64,000 nt of DNA from Affinundibacterium baiyunense (GCF_018139645.1 NZ_JAGSPM010000004.1:186001-250000); one strand, 5' to 3'. Shown: positions 27,532 through 37,316, numbered from the stretch's first letter. Numbers and translations are program-made. The notes: generated by a model from the letters alone, not told the origin.

Positions 27532-28239
27532 ATGCGCCCTTTGCCAATTCCTTACACGCCACTTCCACCTGTTCCAGCTACTGCACCCAAACTTGCTTAC
27601 GAAGCCTTAGAACAAGGCAAGAATTATTGGATTGTGGATGATGTTTTAGATAATGCAGAAGAAATCGCAGAACGCTGCTTCAATCAAACGCAATGGGAAT
27701 ACGGTGCGCCCTATCAACCAGAAAGTTGGCCGGGCATGCGTTTTCATGGCGCTTTATTGCCTGCAGAACTGGCGCAGATCGAGGCAAAAGTGAAGGCTCT
27801 GACGGGCAAAGATCGCTTATGGACAGAACAACCTCCAAATGGATTACGACTCGATTGCAATGTCGCTCAACTCGTCGGCGAAAAAGAAAGCACACCGCAT
27901 CCACATACTGATAGCCGCAATTTATGTCGTTATGCCTGCGTCATTTATCTTAGCCCCAATCCACCGCCAGATTCCGGTACAAGCTTTTGTCGATTGCGCT
28001 ACCCGAATGGCGCGATTGGCGGCAATATTGTGCTGAGCCCGCACAATAACTTGGTCGATGCATTGCAAGTAAAGGCTTTGCCAATACAAGCTTGGTATGA
28101 AGATTTACGCGTGCAAAATGTATTCAATCGCATGATTTTATACAAAGCCAATTTGGTACACTGCGCCAGTGCTTATTTTGGAAATGAGTTACGAGAAAAG
28201 CGTCTAACCACAGTGTTTTTTTGGATGACAGACGATTAA
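27532..28239 (+). CDS. DUF6445-type putative Fe(II)/2-oxoglutarate-dependent oxygenase
   Basis: A cytosolic protein of about 235 residues. PHPHTDSRN has the H-x-D spacing of a double-stranded beta-helix Fe(II) site, with a likely distal His in NLVHCAS and a nearby Arg in REKRLTTVFFW for the cosubstrate. It resembles the DUF6445 family, related to 2OG oxygenases; the substrate is unknown. The frame can be extended to a TTG at 27499; the ATG at 27532 is preferred as the first standard start. It has no clear ribosome site and no obvious operon partners. Confidence 0.65.
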   Translation: MRPLPIPYTPLPPVPATAPKLAYEALEQGKNYWIVDDVLDNAEEIAERCFNQTQWEYGAPYQPESWPGMRFHGALLPAELAQIEAKVKALTGKDRLWTEQPPNGLRLDCNVAQLVGEKESTPHPHTDSRNLCRYACVIYLSPNPPPDSGTSFCRLRYPNGAIGGNIVLSPHNNLVDALQVKALPIQAWYEDLRVQNVFNRMILYKANLVHCASAYFGNELREKRLTTVFFWMTDD

Positions 28240-28427
28240 TCGAGATCAACGATCGACAATAGTGATCGCTTATTTTGCTCAATTGCCTCAATAAGCGACA
28301 GAAAACCCGCCTAATCTGGCGATCAGCTTGCCAAAATATCGCTACACTTTCAACATTCACTCATTTAGCCACGGTGTACCGCAGTTGATTCACACGACCT
28401 CTGCACTGGACTTAACTCGAATTCAAA

Positions 28428-29861
28428 ATGACTATGCGACAGCTTGCTCACTCTCGACCATTCACGACTATCATCAAACTGGCCTGTCTATGCATAGGTA
28501 TCAGCCTCGGTGGCTGTGGCGGCGGTAGCAAAGATGCTGCGACCACGACCACCACAACTACTACACCGAGCTTGGTGTCGATTAGCGTCTCACCAGCGAA
28601 TTCGACGATCTCGGTCGGCTTAAATCAACAATTTACTGCGACCGGTACTTATTCTGACGGCAGTAGCGCGGTCATTAGCAAAGATATTAGCTGGAGCACT
28701 GGCGGAACAATTTCAACGATCGTGCAAACTAGCGGCCTCGCCACTGGCAAATTGGTTGGAGTTGAAACTGTTACTGCCACTGTTGGCAAGATCGTCGGCA
28801 CCACTAAGCTCACGGTGCAAGCACCGTATGTTGGGGTTTCTGCAGGCGGATATCACTCTATCGTGTTGAAATCAAACGGTACTTTGATAAGTAGTGGTTT
28901 GAATCGCACTGGGCAACTCGGTAATGGCACTACCAGTGATCTAGCGACATTCGCCAATCTTGGCGCGGTGAATACCTGGACACAAGTATCTTCTGGCGAA
29001 TTTCACTCCATTGCAATTCGTAGCGATGGTTCAATTTGGGGCTGGGGATTTAATCAAAATGGCCAATTAGGAGATGGTAGTTTTTTTGATAAAGCTGAGC
29101 CGGCAAAAATTGGCAGCGCGACCTGGATGGCCATCGCCGCAGGCAAATCCCATACCGTCGCAGTAAAAAAAGATGGCACGTTGTGGGCTTGGGGCAGAAA
29201 TTTTTTCGGACAACTTGGTGACGGTACGGTGATAGATCGAGCACTGCCAGTACAAATTGGAACGGCAAAGAACTGGACCACGGTTTCTGCTGGTACCAAC
29301 CATACCATCGCTCGTCGCGATGACGGTAGTATCTGGAGCTGGGGCGATAACAGCGCCGGACAGCTTGGGATTGGCACCGTCGTCAAGGCCACTGCCCCAA
29401 CACAAATTGGTACGGCGACTTGGGTGGCGATTAGTGCCGGCGAAAGCCATAGCCTTGCGATTCGCGCCGATGGTGCTTTATTCGCTTGGGGAAATAATAC
29501 AAAAGGTCAAATTGGTATTCCAAGTCTCTTTTTTACACTCACCCCAGCGCAAGTTGGCACGCAAACGACATGGGCATCGGTCGCTGCAGGAGCAAATCAT
29601 AATTTAGCAATTAAGAGCGACGGTAGCCTTTGGTCATGGGGAGCAAATGATGAAGGCCAACTTGGTCTCGGCAACAATCAAACGCAAACTACCCCTTTAC
29701 AGCTTGGTGATGTCAAAACTTGGAGAGCGATCAGCGCTGGACAAGCGCATAGCTTGGCAACTCGTTCCGATGGCAGCTTATGGGTCTGGGGTAGAAACCT
29801 CGAAGGTCAATTAGGCGATAGCAAACGTACAAATAGCAACGTACCAAGCCAGATTCCTTAA
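28428..29861 (+). CDS. RCC1-repeat lipoprotein with Ig-like domain
   Basis: A 477-residue envelope protein. The N-terminus has a lipoprotein signal with lipobox LGGC, then a Gly-rich and eight-Thr spacer (about 33-45). A bacterial Ig-like (Big_2) domain follows (about 47-130: LVSISVSPANSTISVGLNQQ). Seven RCC1-type repeats (about 135-477), each with a core like WGxNxxGQLGxG, would form a seven-bladed propeller. In bacteria such proteins are mostly uncharacterised surface or periplasmic proteins; binding of a protein partner is the usual guess. The first of two close Met codons is used as the start. Confidence 0.85.
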   Translation: MTMRQLAHSRPFTTIIKLACLCIGISLGGCGGGSKDAATTTTTTTTPSLVSISVSPANSTISVGLNQQFTATGTYSDGSSAVISKDISWSTGGTISTIVQTSGLATGKLVGVETVTATVGKIVGTTKLTVQAPYVGVSAGGYHSIVLKSNGTLISSGLNRTGQLGNGTTSDLATFANLGAVNTWTQVSSGEFHSIAIRSDGSIWGWGFNQNGQLGDGSFFDKAEPAKIGSATWMAIAAGKSHTVAVKKDGTLWAWGRNFFGQLGDGTVIDRALPVQIGTAKNWTTVSAGTNHTIARRDDGSIWSWGDNSAGQLGIGTVVKATAPTQIGTATWVAISAGESHSLAIRADGALFAWGNNTKGQIGIPSLFFTLTPAQVGTQTTWASVAAGANHNLAIKSDGSLWSWGANDEGQLGLGNNQTQTTPLQLGDVKTWRAISAGQAHSLATRSDGSLWVWGRNLEGQLGDSKRTNSNVPSQIP

Positions 29862-30009
29862 GCATAATCGAGCAAACTACTGTCTTTCAGCGCCAACAAG
29901 GACTAAAATTCGCGTTATAACTCAATAAAATATTTGACTTAGTTTCGCTTAAAGTTTCGCCTAAAAATAGCGTCAGCTAGACGCTACACGCTGCTCTCGG
30001 AAAATCATC

Positions 30010-30810
30010 TTGCTTATTTTGCTGCAAAAACTATTCATTGGCGCAATACTCTGCTCCTTGCCGATTCTCGGCACGGCTGCACCAACTCCATCAAAACAAC
30101 ATAGTCGCCCCACGGTGGCGGTTTTGATGGCAGAACAAAAAGGCGATCGTGAGCAAACGCTTCCGCTAACGCGCAATGTCTTACAACTGTTTACTTATCT
30201 CGAAGACGCCGCCCAGATCAAAATCGACATCCGCCGTTATCCTTGGCGCAGAGTTTTACATAATGGTGAAAATGGCGAAGGCTTAATTTTTGGTATTTAT
30301 AAAACGCCAGAAAGATTAAAACTATTTCACTTTTCAGAACCCGTCTATTCCGACAAAGTTTGGTTGCTTAGTCGCTGCGAAGACAATTTCCAATTCAATT
30401 CGATTGAAGACTTAAAAGGGAAAAAAATAGGGATCGTACAAGGATCAAGTGCCGGCAGTGACTTTGACAGTCAAGTCAATATCCTCTTTAAGGCAGAATA
30501 CAACACTAGTAGTCTGGCGGGACGTTTTTTAAAGCTGTACCAAAAACGTATGGACGCCTTCTTACTGTATGAACCGCGCACCAATCTTAAAGAAGTCCAA
30601 AAAGAATTAAATCAATTGTACGCAGCGGAATTAGACGAGTACAAAAGAAAGAAAACAGACGTTTTCTGCATCCTCCCTCGCCCAGTTTCCGTGATTGATG
30701 CCTACTTTGCGTTAAGCCTCAAATCAGATCGCAGCGCACTTGATCGTATCGATAAAGTACTGATTCAAGCAAAAAAATCGGGCGAACTTGAGCGCATTTT
30801 TGCCAAGTAG
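30010..30810 (+). CDS. Periplasmic substrate-binding protein-like (SBP_bac_3), orphan
   Basis: A 266-residue secreted protein with signal peptide (about 1-22) and the type-3 solute-binding fold. RRYPWRRVLHNGENGEGLIFG, FHFSEPVYSDKVW and SIEDLKGKKIGIVQGSS parallel the protein encoded at 21746-22531, so the two are paralogues. The start is a TTG at 30010, inferred because it is the only start giving a full signal peptide, with GGAAAA just upstream. No transporter genes accompany it. Confidence 0.72.
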   Translation: MLILLQKLFIGAILCSLPILGTAAPTPSKQHSRPTVAVLMAEQKGDREQTLPLTRNVLQLFTYLEDAAQIKIDIRRYPWRRVLHNGENGEGLIFGIYKTPERLKLFHFSEPVYSDKVWLLSRCEDNFQFNSIEDLKGKKIGIVQGSSAGSDFDSQVNILFKAEYNTSSLAGRFLKLYQKRMDAFLLYEPRTNLKEVQKELNQLYAAELDEYKRKKTDVFCILPRPVSVIDAYFALSLKSDRSALDRIDKVLIQAKKSGELERIFAK

Positions 30811-30891
30811 TGGCAGCCGTTTTACGCGTTTATCTATCGCAAGTTGCTTTGGATTCTTCAAATTTTTTCTAATATCTCAATAGCTCAATCG

Positions 30892-31791
30892 ATGACCATG
30901 TCTGATTTTCAAACAGAAATTCTCGCGCCTATCTCGACTCATGCAATATATTTGCATTGCTGCCGTCAACCGCAAGCATTGACCGAAGAAATCAAGCAAA
31001 CCCTAATCCGATTGCAAGAAACACTCGCAAGCACACCAGCGGTAATTGGCTTCGGCGCTTCTTTACTCGATTTCTTAAAACTCGACATTCCAAATATGCG
31101 CAGCTTTCCGCACTTGCCAACATCGCACATCGATATGCACGCATTTGATATCGATCTTTGGATATGGCTAAAAGGAGATGATCGAGGAGACTTATTTCAT
31201 CGTGCTAGAGAAATACAAACTTTACTCGCGCCCTGCTTCGCAGTTCAACAGACTGTGAATGGCTTCAAATACAAATCGGGTCATGACCTCACTGGCTACG
31301 AAGACGGTACTGAAAATCCACAAGATCAAGCAGCCATAGCATGCGCTTTTGTCGAAAGTGACAATCCCGCTCTGCATGGAAGTAGCTTTCTTGCAGTTCA
31401 ACGCTGGCAACATAATTTCTCCGCTTTTGATGCGATGAGCGATGCTCAGCAAGACGCCATGATAGGACGACGTCGTAGCGACAATGAAGAGCTCGATGAC
31501 GCACCGGAGAGCGCGCATGTAAAACGAACAGCACAAGAAAGCTTCACTCCTGAAGCATTTGTGCTGCGCCGCTCCATGCCGTGGTCAGAACAAGACAATG
31601 CAGGATTATATTTCACCGCATTTGCACATTCATTTGATGCCTTCGAGGCACAATTGCAACGTATGTTGGGTTTGGATGATGGGATTGTCGATGCACTATT
31701 TCAAATATCTACACCGATTATTAGCTCTTACTTTTGGTGTCCGCCTATGCAAAAAGGGCGCCTCAATTTAAGCGCCCTTCTATCTACATAA
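30892..31791 (+). CDS. DyP-type heme peroxidase
   Basis: A protein of about 299 residues of the dye-decolorizing peroxidase family. GYEDGTENP is the family GxxDG motif with the catalytic distal Asp; SAHVKRT supplies a likely proximal heme His, and VLRRSMPW the distal Arg. The size and absence of a Tat signal fit cytosolic class B enzymes such as YfeX. It would oxidise organic substrates with peroxide; some members act on porphyrinogens. The start is ATG 30892 or 30898 (adjacent Met codons). The last codons contain a hairpin that reads as a terminator for the opposite strand. Confidence 0.87.
   Translation: MTMSDFQTEILAPISTHAIYLHCCRQPQALTEEIKQTLIRLQETLASTPAVIGFGASLLDFLKLDIPNMRSFPHLPTSHIDMHAFDIDLWIWLKGDDRGDLFHRAREIQTLLAPCFAVQQTVNGFKYKSGHDLTGYEDGTENPQDQAAIACAFVESDNPALHGSSFLAVQRWQHNFSAFDAMSDAQQDAMIGRRRSDNEELDDAPESAHVKRTAQESFTPEAFVLRRSMPWSEQDNAGLYFTAFAHSFDAFEAQLQRMLGLDDGIVDALFQISTPIISSYFWCPPMQKGRLNLSALLST
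31751..31779 (-). terminator. Candidate terminator of the ABC export operon, inside the peroxidase coding end
   Basis: On the minus strand AAGGGCGC pairs with GCGCCCTT (31754-31761 and 31772-31779), followed by a run of T. On the plus strand no T-run follows the stem. It lies about 120 nt beyond the stop of the MacB-like gene and within the last codons of the converging peroxidase gene. Confidence 0.6.
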
Positions 31792-31901
31792 AACCTCAAC
31801 ATTAGACTTGAGCATTGAACTTTTACATAAACCCTTCTCGCTAAAAGTGCAGTCAAACATTTACAAAACTAAAACGAGAGAAGTTGATGGCTAGCACAGC
31901 A

Positions 31902-33137
31902 CTAGCCATCGCTACGCAAAGCGGCAATCGGGTCTAAACGCGATGCTTGTTTTGCTGGGAAAACACCAAACGCCAAGCCAACCGCAATACACATAGAAAC
32001 CGCAATCAGCAAACTAATCGGTGACCAAGCAACAGACCATCCGGCTAGGGTCGCAATGCTATACGCAGCGATCGCACCAAGCACGACACCCATCAAAGCC
32101 CCCGACACTGCAATCACAAGTGCTTCTGCCAAAAACTGCTCAACGACATCTCGACGACGTGCCCCCAGCGCACGTTTCAAGCCGATTTCACGACGGCGCT
32201 CTAACACGTTCGCCAACATAATATTCATGATGCCAATGCCGCCCACCAGCAAAGATACGGCGGCAATCGAACTCATCACGATCGTGAAGATTCTTTGTGT
32301 TTGTTGGTTTTGTCGATACAAACCCATAGGCACAATTAAATTGGTGTCATCGGCATTCGCATGACGTTGCGCGATCACTGTTTGCAACACACGAGCAGCG
32401 GTATCCGGTGCGACCTTGCCATCTAATCGTAGGCTAATACCATCCACTTCATCTTCAATTAAGGTAAATAAAAAGCGTGCACGCCCGCTTTCCCAAGGTA
32501 CGAATAAGCGCTCATCATCAAGCCCGAGTTTGATGCCCTCGAATTCTGATTTTCCCGCCGAACGATCCGCCAATACGCCAACCACTTCTAGCCAAGTATG
32601 ATTTAACTTGACCCGCTCACCAATCGGATTTTGCTCACCAAATAAACTCTTGGCCAAGCGGGCACCAATCACACAGACTGGTGCCAAGGTCTCGCTATCT
32701 TCAGTTTGTAGCCAACGCCCCTGCGCAATTTGCAAACCGCCATGCTCAGCATAACTATGCGAGACTGCAAAGGCACGTCCCGCAATAATACTGGTGCCGT
32801 ACACCAATTGATCAACTTTGATTTCTTTTCGTAAGGCCACTGATTGCGCGCCGGGCACGACTGACATAGCGGCACTCGCATCGGCGGCTGACAAGCCTAA
32901 GGAACGCGTGCGAATATCCTTTAACTTATCGGTAGCAATGTTTTTTGACTCTAACAAAATATTGTTTAAGCCAAGCTCAGCCACTAAACGTAAAGCTTCA
33001 CGTTTACTACCTTCACCCACTGCCAGCATCGCTACGATCGCGGCGACGCCAAACACCATACCCAACAAAGTTAAACCAGTTCTCAGCTTACGCCGTTTCA
33101 ACTCAACGATTGCCTCAAGGATTAGCGCGCGATTCAT
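31902..33137 (-). CDS. MacB-like ABC transporter permease
   Basis: A 411-residue inner-membrane protein: TM1 (about 20-42, LRTGLTLLGMVFGVAAIVAML), a MacB-type periplasmic core domain (about 45-270), then three C-terminal membrane segments (FtsX domain, about 285-400, with GGIGIMNIMLANVLERRREIGLKRALGA). Such permeases do not usually move substrate across the inner membrane; they drive export from the periplasm by mechanotransmission. The ATPase is a separate gene (36408-37079). It overlaps the upstream adaptor gene by 4 nt and is last in the operon. Substrate unknown: peptide, antibiotic or lipoprotein are options. Confidence 0.9.
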   Translation of the reverse strand: MNRALILEAIVELKRRKLRTGLTLLGMVFGVAAIVAMLAVGEGSKREALRLVAELGLNNILLESKNIATDKLKDIRTRSLGLSAADASAAMSVVPGAQSVALRKEIKVDQLVYGTSIIAGRAFAVSHSYAEHGGLQIAQGRWLQTEDSETLAPVCVIGARLAKSLFGEQNPIGERVKLNHTWLEVVGVLADRSAGKSEFEGIKLGLDDERLFVPWESGRARFLFTLIEDEVDGISLRLDGKVAPDTAARVLQTVIAQRHANADDTNLIVPMGLYRQNQQTQRIFTIVMSSIAAVSLLVGGIGIMNIMLANVLERRREIGLKRALGARRRDVVEQFLAEALVIAVSGALMGVVLGAIAAYSIATLAGWSVAWSPISLLIAVSMCIAVGLAFGVFPAKQASRLDPIAALRSDG

Positions 33138-34342
33138 GATTTATCTTCTTTCTTTTCGGGTACTAACACCAATTTCGCACCAACACGTAGACCCGCTTTC
33201 ACTTCACTACGTATTTGCCCGCGCAATCCTAATTCGACTTTTTGCTTGAGCTTGCTAGATTTTTCTTTGAGATAAACAAAGTAATCTGTGCCCTCTTGCA
33301 CTAAAGCGATATTCGGTACCGTCAACACCTTGTTCGCATCAAACAGAACTACACGTCCGGTAATGGCCTGTCCAGGTGTTAATGCATGTTTGCGTACTAG
33401 ATCTTGTCCAATATTTGCTTCGAAATCAGAGTATTTGACTGGCGATTCTTTTGACTTAGTACTGGCAGTTTTCCCCAGTTTCGTCAATTTCAAATTGAGC
33501 TCGGTTCCGGTACCTGACAAACGCACTTTGACGGTTTGCCCCTCTTTCAATCCAAAGGCTGCACCTTCGGCAATACTGAATTTGGCGACTTGTTGTTCAA
33601 GATCTGGCAAAGAACCAAATTCCTCCCCCGCCCACAATTTGCTACCGACCTGCGGAAAGGAGCCATCCCAACGCGGCTTTAACAGAAACACGCCCTCATG
33701 TGGCGCTTTCAATTCCAATGCAGATAAACTCTTACGTTGCTGTGCTATCGTCAAATTCACACTTTCTTTTTGCGACTCAACGACAGCCTGATCAGCGCGG
33801 CTACGTGAATCAATTTGATTATTCTTCCATTTTAAATAATTTTGCTTTTGATTCAGAAAGCCAATGTCGACTAGCGTATCGAGAATTTTATTTTGTGCAA
33901 AAATTTGTAGATTGGCATTCGCATAGCGTTGACTCAAATTCAAGTCGCCACTCACTTTCGCACTGTCAGAACTTAACTCGGCGCGACCTAGCTCTGCAGT
34001 TGACTGTATGCCTAACTCCAATAACTCTTTACGCAATAAATCTGTCTCAGCTTGCGACAATTTAGTTCTCGACTGCACCGAATCAAAGATCGCAATGGTT
34101 TGGCCTTTACCGACCATGCTTCCGTTCGCCACCATTGAGACTAGATTCCGCTCATCCCAACCTGTTCCAGGAACATTCAATTGGGTACTCGCCGCCGCTT
34201 TAATCTCACCGTCCGCAACAATTTCCTCTTGCCACTGACGTGCTTCTATGATTTCTACTGGTTCACTATCACTATTTGAATCACTGCATGCAGCTAAACT
34301 AAATACTACAATCAGCATTATCGAATTAAGCGCACGTCTCAT
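33134..34342 (-). CDS. Periplasmic adaptor lipoprotein (HlyD/MacA-like)
   Basis: A 402-residue membrane-fusion protein with a lipoprotein signal and lipobox LAAC (Cys about residue 19). The lipoyl/barrel-sandwich half-motifs flank a long coiled-coil hairpin (about 75-200), with beta-barrel segments (about 240-385, for example PGQAITGRVVLFDANKV). It would link the MacB-like permease to an outer-membrane channel. It overlaps both neighbours by 4 nt (ATGA). No TolC-like gene is present in the window. Confidence 0.85.
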   Translation of the reverse strand: MRRALNSIMLIVVFSLAACSDSNSDSEPVEIIEARQWQEEIVADGEIKAAASTQLNVPGTGWDERNLVSMVANGSMVGKGQTIAIFDSVQSRTKLSQAETDLLRKELLELGIQSTAELGRAELSSDSAKVSGDLNLSQRYANANLQIFAQNKILDTLVDIGFLNQKQNYLKWKNNQIDSRSRADQAVVESQKESVNLTIAQQRKSLSALELKAPHEGVFLLKPRWDGSFPQVGSKLWAGEEFGSLPDLEQQVAKFSIAEGAAFGLKEGQTVKVRLSGTGTELNLKLTKLGKTASTKSKESPVKYSDFEANIGQDLVRKHALTPGQAITGRVVLFDANKVLTVPNIALVQEGTDYFVYLKEKSSKLKQKVELGLRGQIRSEVKAGLRVGAKLVLVPEKKEDKS

Positions 34343-36411
34343 TTTTTCGCTCCCGCTGGTGCAGTCACATTTGTAGCGGCTTGCTGTGGTGCCGGCTTGT
34401 TGCTCGTTGAGGTAGATTGAGCACTTTGACCTGTATTTGTTTGATTCATTAGTTTCACCTGTACCGCGGTTCCTGGTTTCACATTTTTGGGCAAGCTATC
34501 AAATTCAATTTCCACATCACGCACAATGCTAGGCTGATTCGCAGACTTGCCATGAAAGACCGCACCAAATCCCACTACCCTTGCGATGAGTTCTGTATTG
34601 GTTCCCGGTGTCGTCACCGATACTAGCTGTCCTTGCTTGACCAGAGAAACCTGCGCTTCAGGTAATTTTGCTGCGACATAGATTTTCTCTGGATCAGCTA
34701 AATTAGCCACTGAAGTTCCCATAAACACTTGGCTACCAACGGAAATTTTTTCATCGTCATAGCCAACGTTATGAACCACCATGCCTGCACGTGGCGCAAG
34801 AACAGTTAAGCCTTTCAATCCTTTTTCCAATATCGAAATCTTCTGCTGCAATTGCGCCATTTCTGATTTCAAGCTGCGTAACTCTGCAGTTCTGGCGCGT
34901 AATTGCGCTTGACGTTGACGCTCAGATAACTGAGCGAGCTGTTGAAATAAATCACGTTCGATGACTAACTTGTCATACTCAATTCGCTTAACCAATTCTT
35001 TGGGCAGAGAAGCTTTACGCAGAGCTTTCTCTGCATTGCTTTTGGCCTCAACCACAGCAAGATCGGCCGCCTTCGCAGCCTCGGCATGATCTAATGCAGT
35101 CTTTTCTGCCAATCGGTTTTTTTCATTCAAGGAACTACGATGCGTATCAAGTCGCGTTTTCACATCGTTAGCCTCAAAGATTGCAACCGGTTCTCCGGCC
35201 TTCAGATAACTGCCCTCTGGCGCCAGCATCACTAAGTTGTAGTTCCAGACTTGACGAATATTCGGCGGACCAACATTCAACGACTGACGCGACAATACTT
35301 CCCCTTCTAAGATGACATCTTTGGCTTTCTGATTTTCTGCTGAAGTTTTTGATGCACTTTCACTAGCACTTGGATTCTTCCGAGGCTCGCTTTTTGCGAG
35401 CACTTTATTCGGCACCATCGTTTCGATAGACGCACTCATTCCTTGTTGCAATTCATAGGGCAAATTATCAGGCAGACGAATTTCGGTTTTGAAATAGCGC
35501 CCCTTGCCCCAAATCGCACGCGCTTCAGGCGCACTGGCAATCCGCTCAATCACCGCCTTGGTATAAGAACCTGGAATGGCATCGAAACGCACCTGCATTT
35601 CTTGCCCTTGCTGTAAAAACGGACGATCAGCTTCCAGTACCCAAGCAATCACTTTTAGCTTGCCGCCACCCAAAATCTGTCCAGCAACCGAGCCAATTTG
35701 TGCACGCCCACCTTCGTCTAAACGTTTCCCACTCCAATTATCATAGCCATGAATCAGCACACCATCCCGCTGCGCTTTCACTTCACTTTGCGCGACCTGC
35801 AATTTGGCAAAAGCTATTTGAATTTGCAAACGCTTAATCGCTAATTCACTGTCTTCTAATTTACGTTTCACTGCATCAGTGGCGTTGCCTAGTGCTTTTT
35901 GTTTCACCACAAGATCGCGCGTCGCCCTATCCAATTCACCTTGATACTTGTCGTAATCTAGCGCGGATATCTGTGATTTTGGCAGAGCTGCATCAATTTT
36001 GGCTTTGGCTAAGGCTGCTTGTGCAGTAATCAAAGCCCGTTCAGCTTCTATGGTTTTCACCTCCAAATCAGCTGCTTCGCGCAAACCTTTCTCGCGATTT
36101 TGCGAGATCTCAAGCTCGATTCTTTCGATGTCAGAATCGCCCATAGAATCCACTCGCAAAACGACATCACCTGCTTTGACCTTGCTTCCCTCTGGCACAA
36201 AATAACGCAAAGTAACGGGTGAGACGATCGCGCTTGGCACAATAATCGGAATTGAATCGGCTGCCTGCAACTCACCCGTTAACAACACTGGTCTTTGGTA
36301 CTTAGGTGTTGCTGGCTTGTCGGCAAAGATGGGAAAACTAAAAGCGGAGACTAGGCACATTAGTGCCAATCTACTACCGAAATTTAATTTGCAGCGTGTT
36401 GAGAATCTCAT
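34339..36411 (-). CDS. Tandem (two-module) periplasmic adaptor protein
   Basis: A 690-residue secreted protein with a signal peptide (about 1-31, ending FPIFADK). It contains two complete adaptor modules in a row: module 1 (about 38-345; VPEGSKVKAGDVVLRVDS, coiled coil, barrel ending MSASIETMVPN) and module 2 (about 375-660; APEGSYLKAGEPVAIFEAND, coiled coil, LAPRAGMVVHNVGYDDEK, barrel). A Lys/Ser-rich linker joins them and the C-terminus is Ser/Thr/Ala-rich. Normal adaptors have one module of 350-420 residues. It lies between the ATPase and lipoprotein adaptor genes with 4-nt overlaps. A fusion or duplication within a MacAB-type operon is inferred. Confidence 0.82.
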   Translation of the reverse strand: MRFSTRCKLNFGSRLALMCLVSAFSFPIFADKPATPKYQRPVLLTGELQAADSIPIIVPSAIVSPVTLRYFVPEGSKVKAGDVVLRVDSMGDSDIERIELEISQNREKGLREAADLEVKTIEAERALITAQAALAKAKIDAALPKSQISALDYDKYQGELDRATRDLVVKQKALGNATDAVKRKLEDSELAIKRLQIQIAFAKLQVAQSEVKAQRDGVLIHGYDNWSGKRLDEGGRAQIGSVAGQILGGGKLKVIAWVLEADRPFLQQGQEMQVRFDAIPGSYTKAVIERIASAPEARAIWGKGRYFKTEIRLPDNLPYELQQGMSASIETMVPNKVLAKSEPRKNPSASESASKTSAENQKAKDVILEGEVLSRQSLNVGPPNIRQVWNYNLVMLAPEGSYLKAGEPVAIFEANDVKTRLDTHRSSLNEKNRLAEKTALDHAEAAKAADLAVVEAKSNAEKALRKASLPKELVKRIEYDKLVIERDLFQQLAQLSERQRQAQLRARTAELRSLKSEMAQLQQKISILEKGLKGLTVLAPRAGMVVHNVGYDDEKISVGSQVFMGTSVANLADPEKIYVAAKLPEAQVSLVKQGQLVSVTTPGTNTELIARVVGFGAVFHGKSANQPSIVRDVEIEFDSLPKNVKPGTAVQVKLMNQTNTGQSAQSTSTSNKPAPQQAATNVTAPAGAKK

Positions 36412-37079
36412 GCGACCACCTCAGCCACTTTGCCATCTTTCAAATGAATAGTGCGCTGCGCTTTCGCGGCGATATTCGGATCATGCGTCACCAACACCAT
36501 GGTTTGCCCATTGGCGTGTAGCTCGGCCAGCAGAGCTAACACATCCGTCGCGCTTTTTGAATCGAGGTTACCAGTGGGCTCATCGGCTAACAATAAAGCA
36601 GGCTGATTGAGTAATGCGCGCGCAATCGCGGCTCGCTGTAATTGCCCGCCAGATAATTCCCCAGGCAAATGCCCCATACGCTGGCCTAATCCAATTCGTT
36701 CTAGTAACACACGCGCACGATTTTCTGCTTCAGGATCTGGCTGTTCAGCATAACGCTGCGGTAGCAATACATTTTCCAACACCGTCAATCGTGGCAATAA
36801 GTGGAAAGATTGAAACACAAAGCCAATCCGACGATTACGTAAATCCGACGAGGCATCATCATCCATACTACCGATCTCATCTTGCTCTAAATGGTAAGTG
36901 CCACTATCTGGTTTATCCAAAGCGCCAAGCACATTCAGTAAGGTCGATTTACCCGAACCAGACGGTCCCATAATCGCCACAAACTCACCACGCGCTATCG
37001 ACAAATCAACGCCATCTAAGGCACGGATTTCGTTACCACCCTGTTTATAAGTCTTACGAATATTTCTTAGCGCAATCAT
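36408..37079 (-). CDS. ABC transporter ATPase (MacB/LolD type)
   Basis: A 223-residue cytosolic ATPase with Walker A GPSGSGKST, Q-loop, signature LSGGQLQRAAIARALL, Walker B LLLADEPTGNLD and the H-loop THDP. It belongs to the MacB/LolD/FtsE-like branch that powers FtsX-fold permeases. An upstream in-frame start at 37127 is rejected; ATG 37079 has AGGA about 9 nt before it and the usual N-terminus MIALRNIRKTYKQGG. It is the first gene of the four-gene operon and overlaps the double adaptor by 4 nt. Confidence 0.92.
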   Translation of the reverse strand: MIALRNIRKTYKQGGNEIRALDGVDLSIARGEFVAIMGPSGSGKSTLLNVLGALDKPDSGTYHLEQDEIGSMDDDASSDLRNRRIGFVFQSFHLLPRLTVLENVLLPQRYAEQPDPEAENRARVLLERIGLGQRMGHLPGELSGGQLQRAAIARALLNQPALLLADEPTGNLDSKSATDVLALLAELHANGQTMVLVTHDPNIAAKAQRTIHLKDGKVAEVVA

Positions 37080-37288
37080 CGAAGCATCCTGTCTGCACAA
37101 TTTGCGTTGGTAAAAAATTGAAATCATATTAAGTGGCAGAAAGTATCCTTACTCAAATAACAATTGTCAATTATCAATTGTGCTAAAGAATGATTTTATT
37201 TTTTATTTTCGCATTCACAATGCAATGTCACGTCAAGCACACAGCCAAACACATCACTAAATACACAGCCATATACAAAAGTAGAAAC

Positions 37289-37316
37289 AAAAAAACCCGC
37301 AATCACTTGCGGGTTT
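37289..37316 (-). terminator. Intrinsic terminator of narK
   Basis: On the minus strand a perfect 10-bp stem AAACCCGCAA/TTGCGGGTTT with a 4-nt loop is followed by a T run. It lies 24 nt beyond the narK stop codon. Confidence 0.92.
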
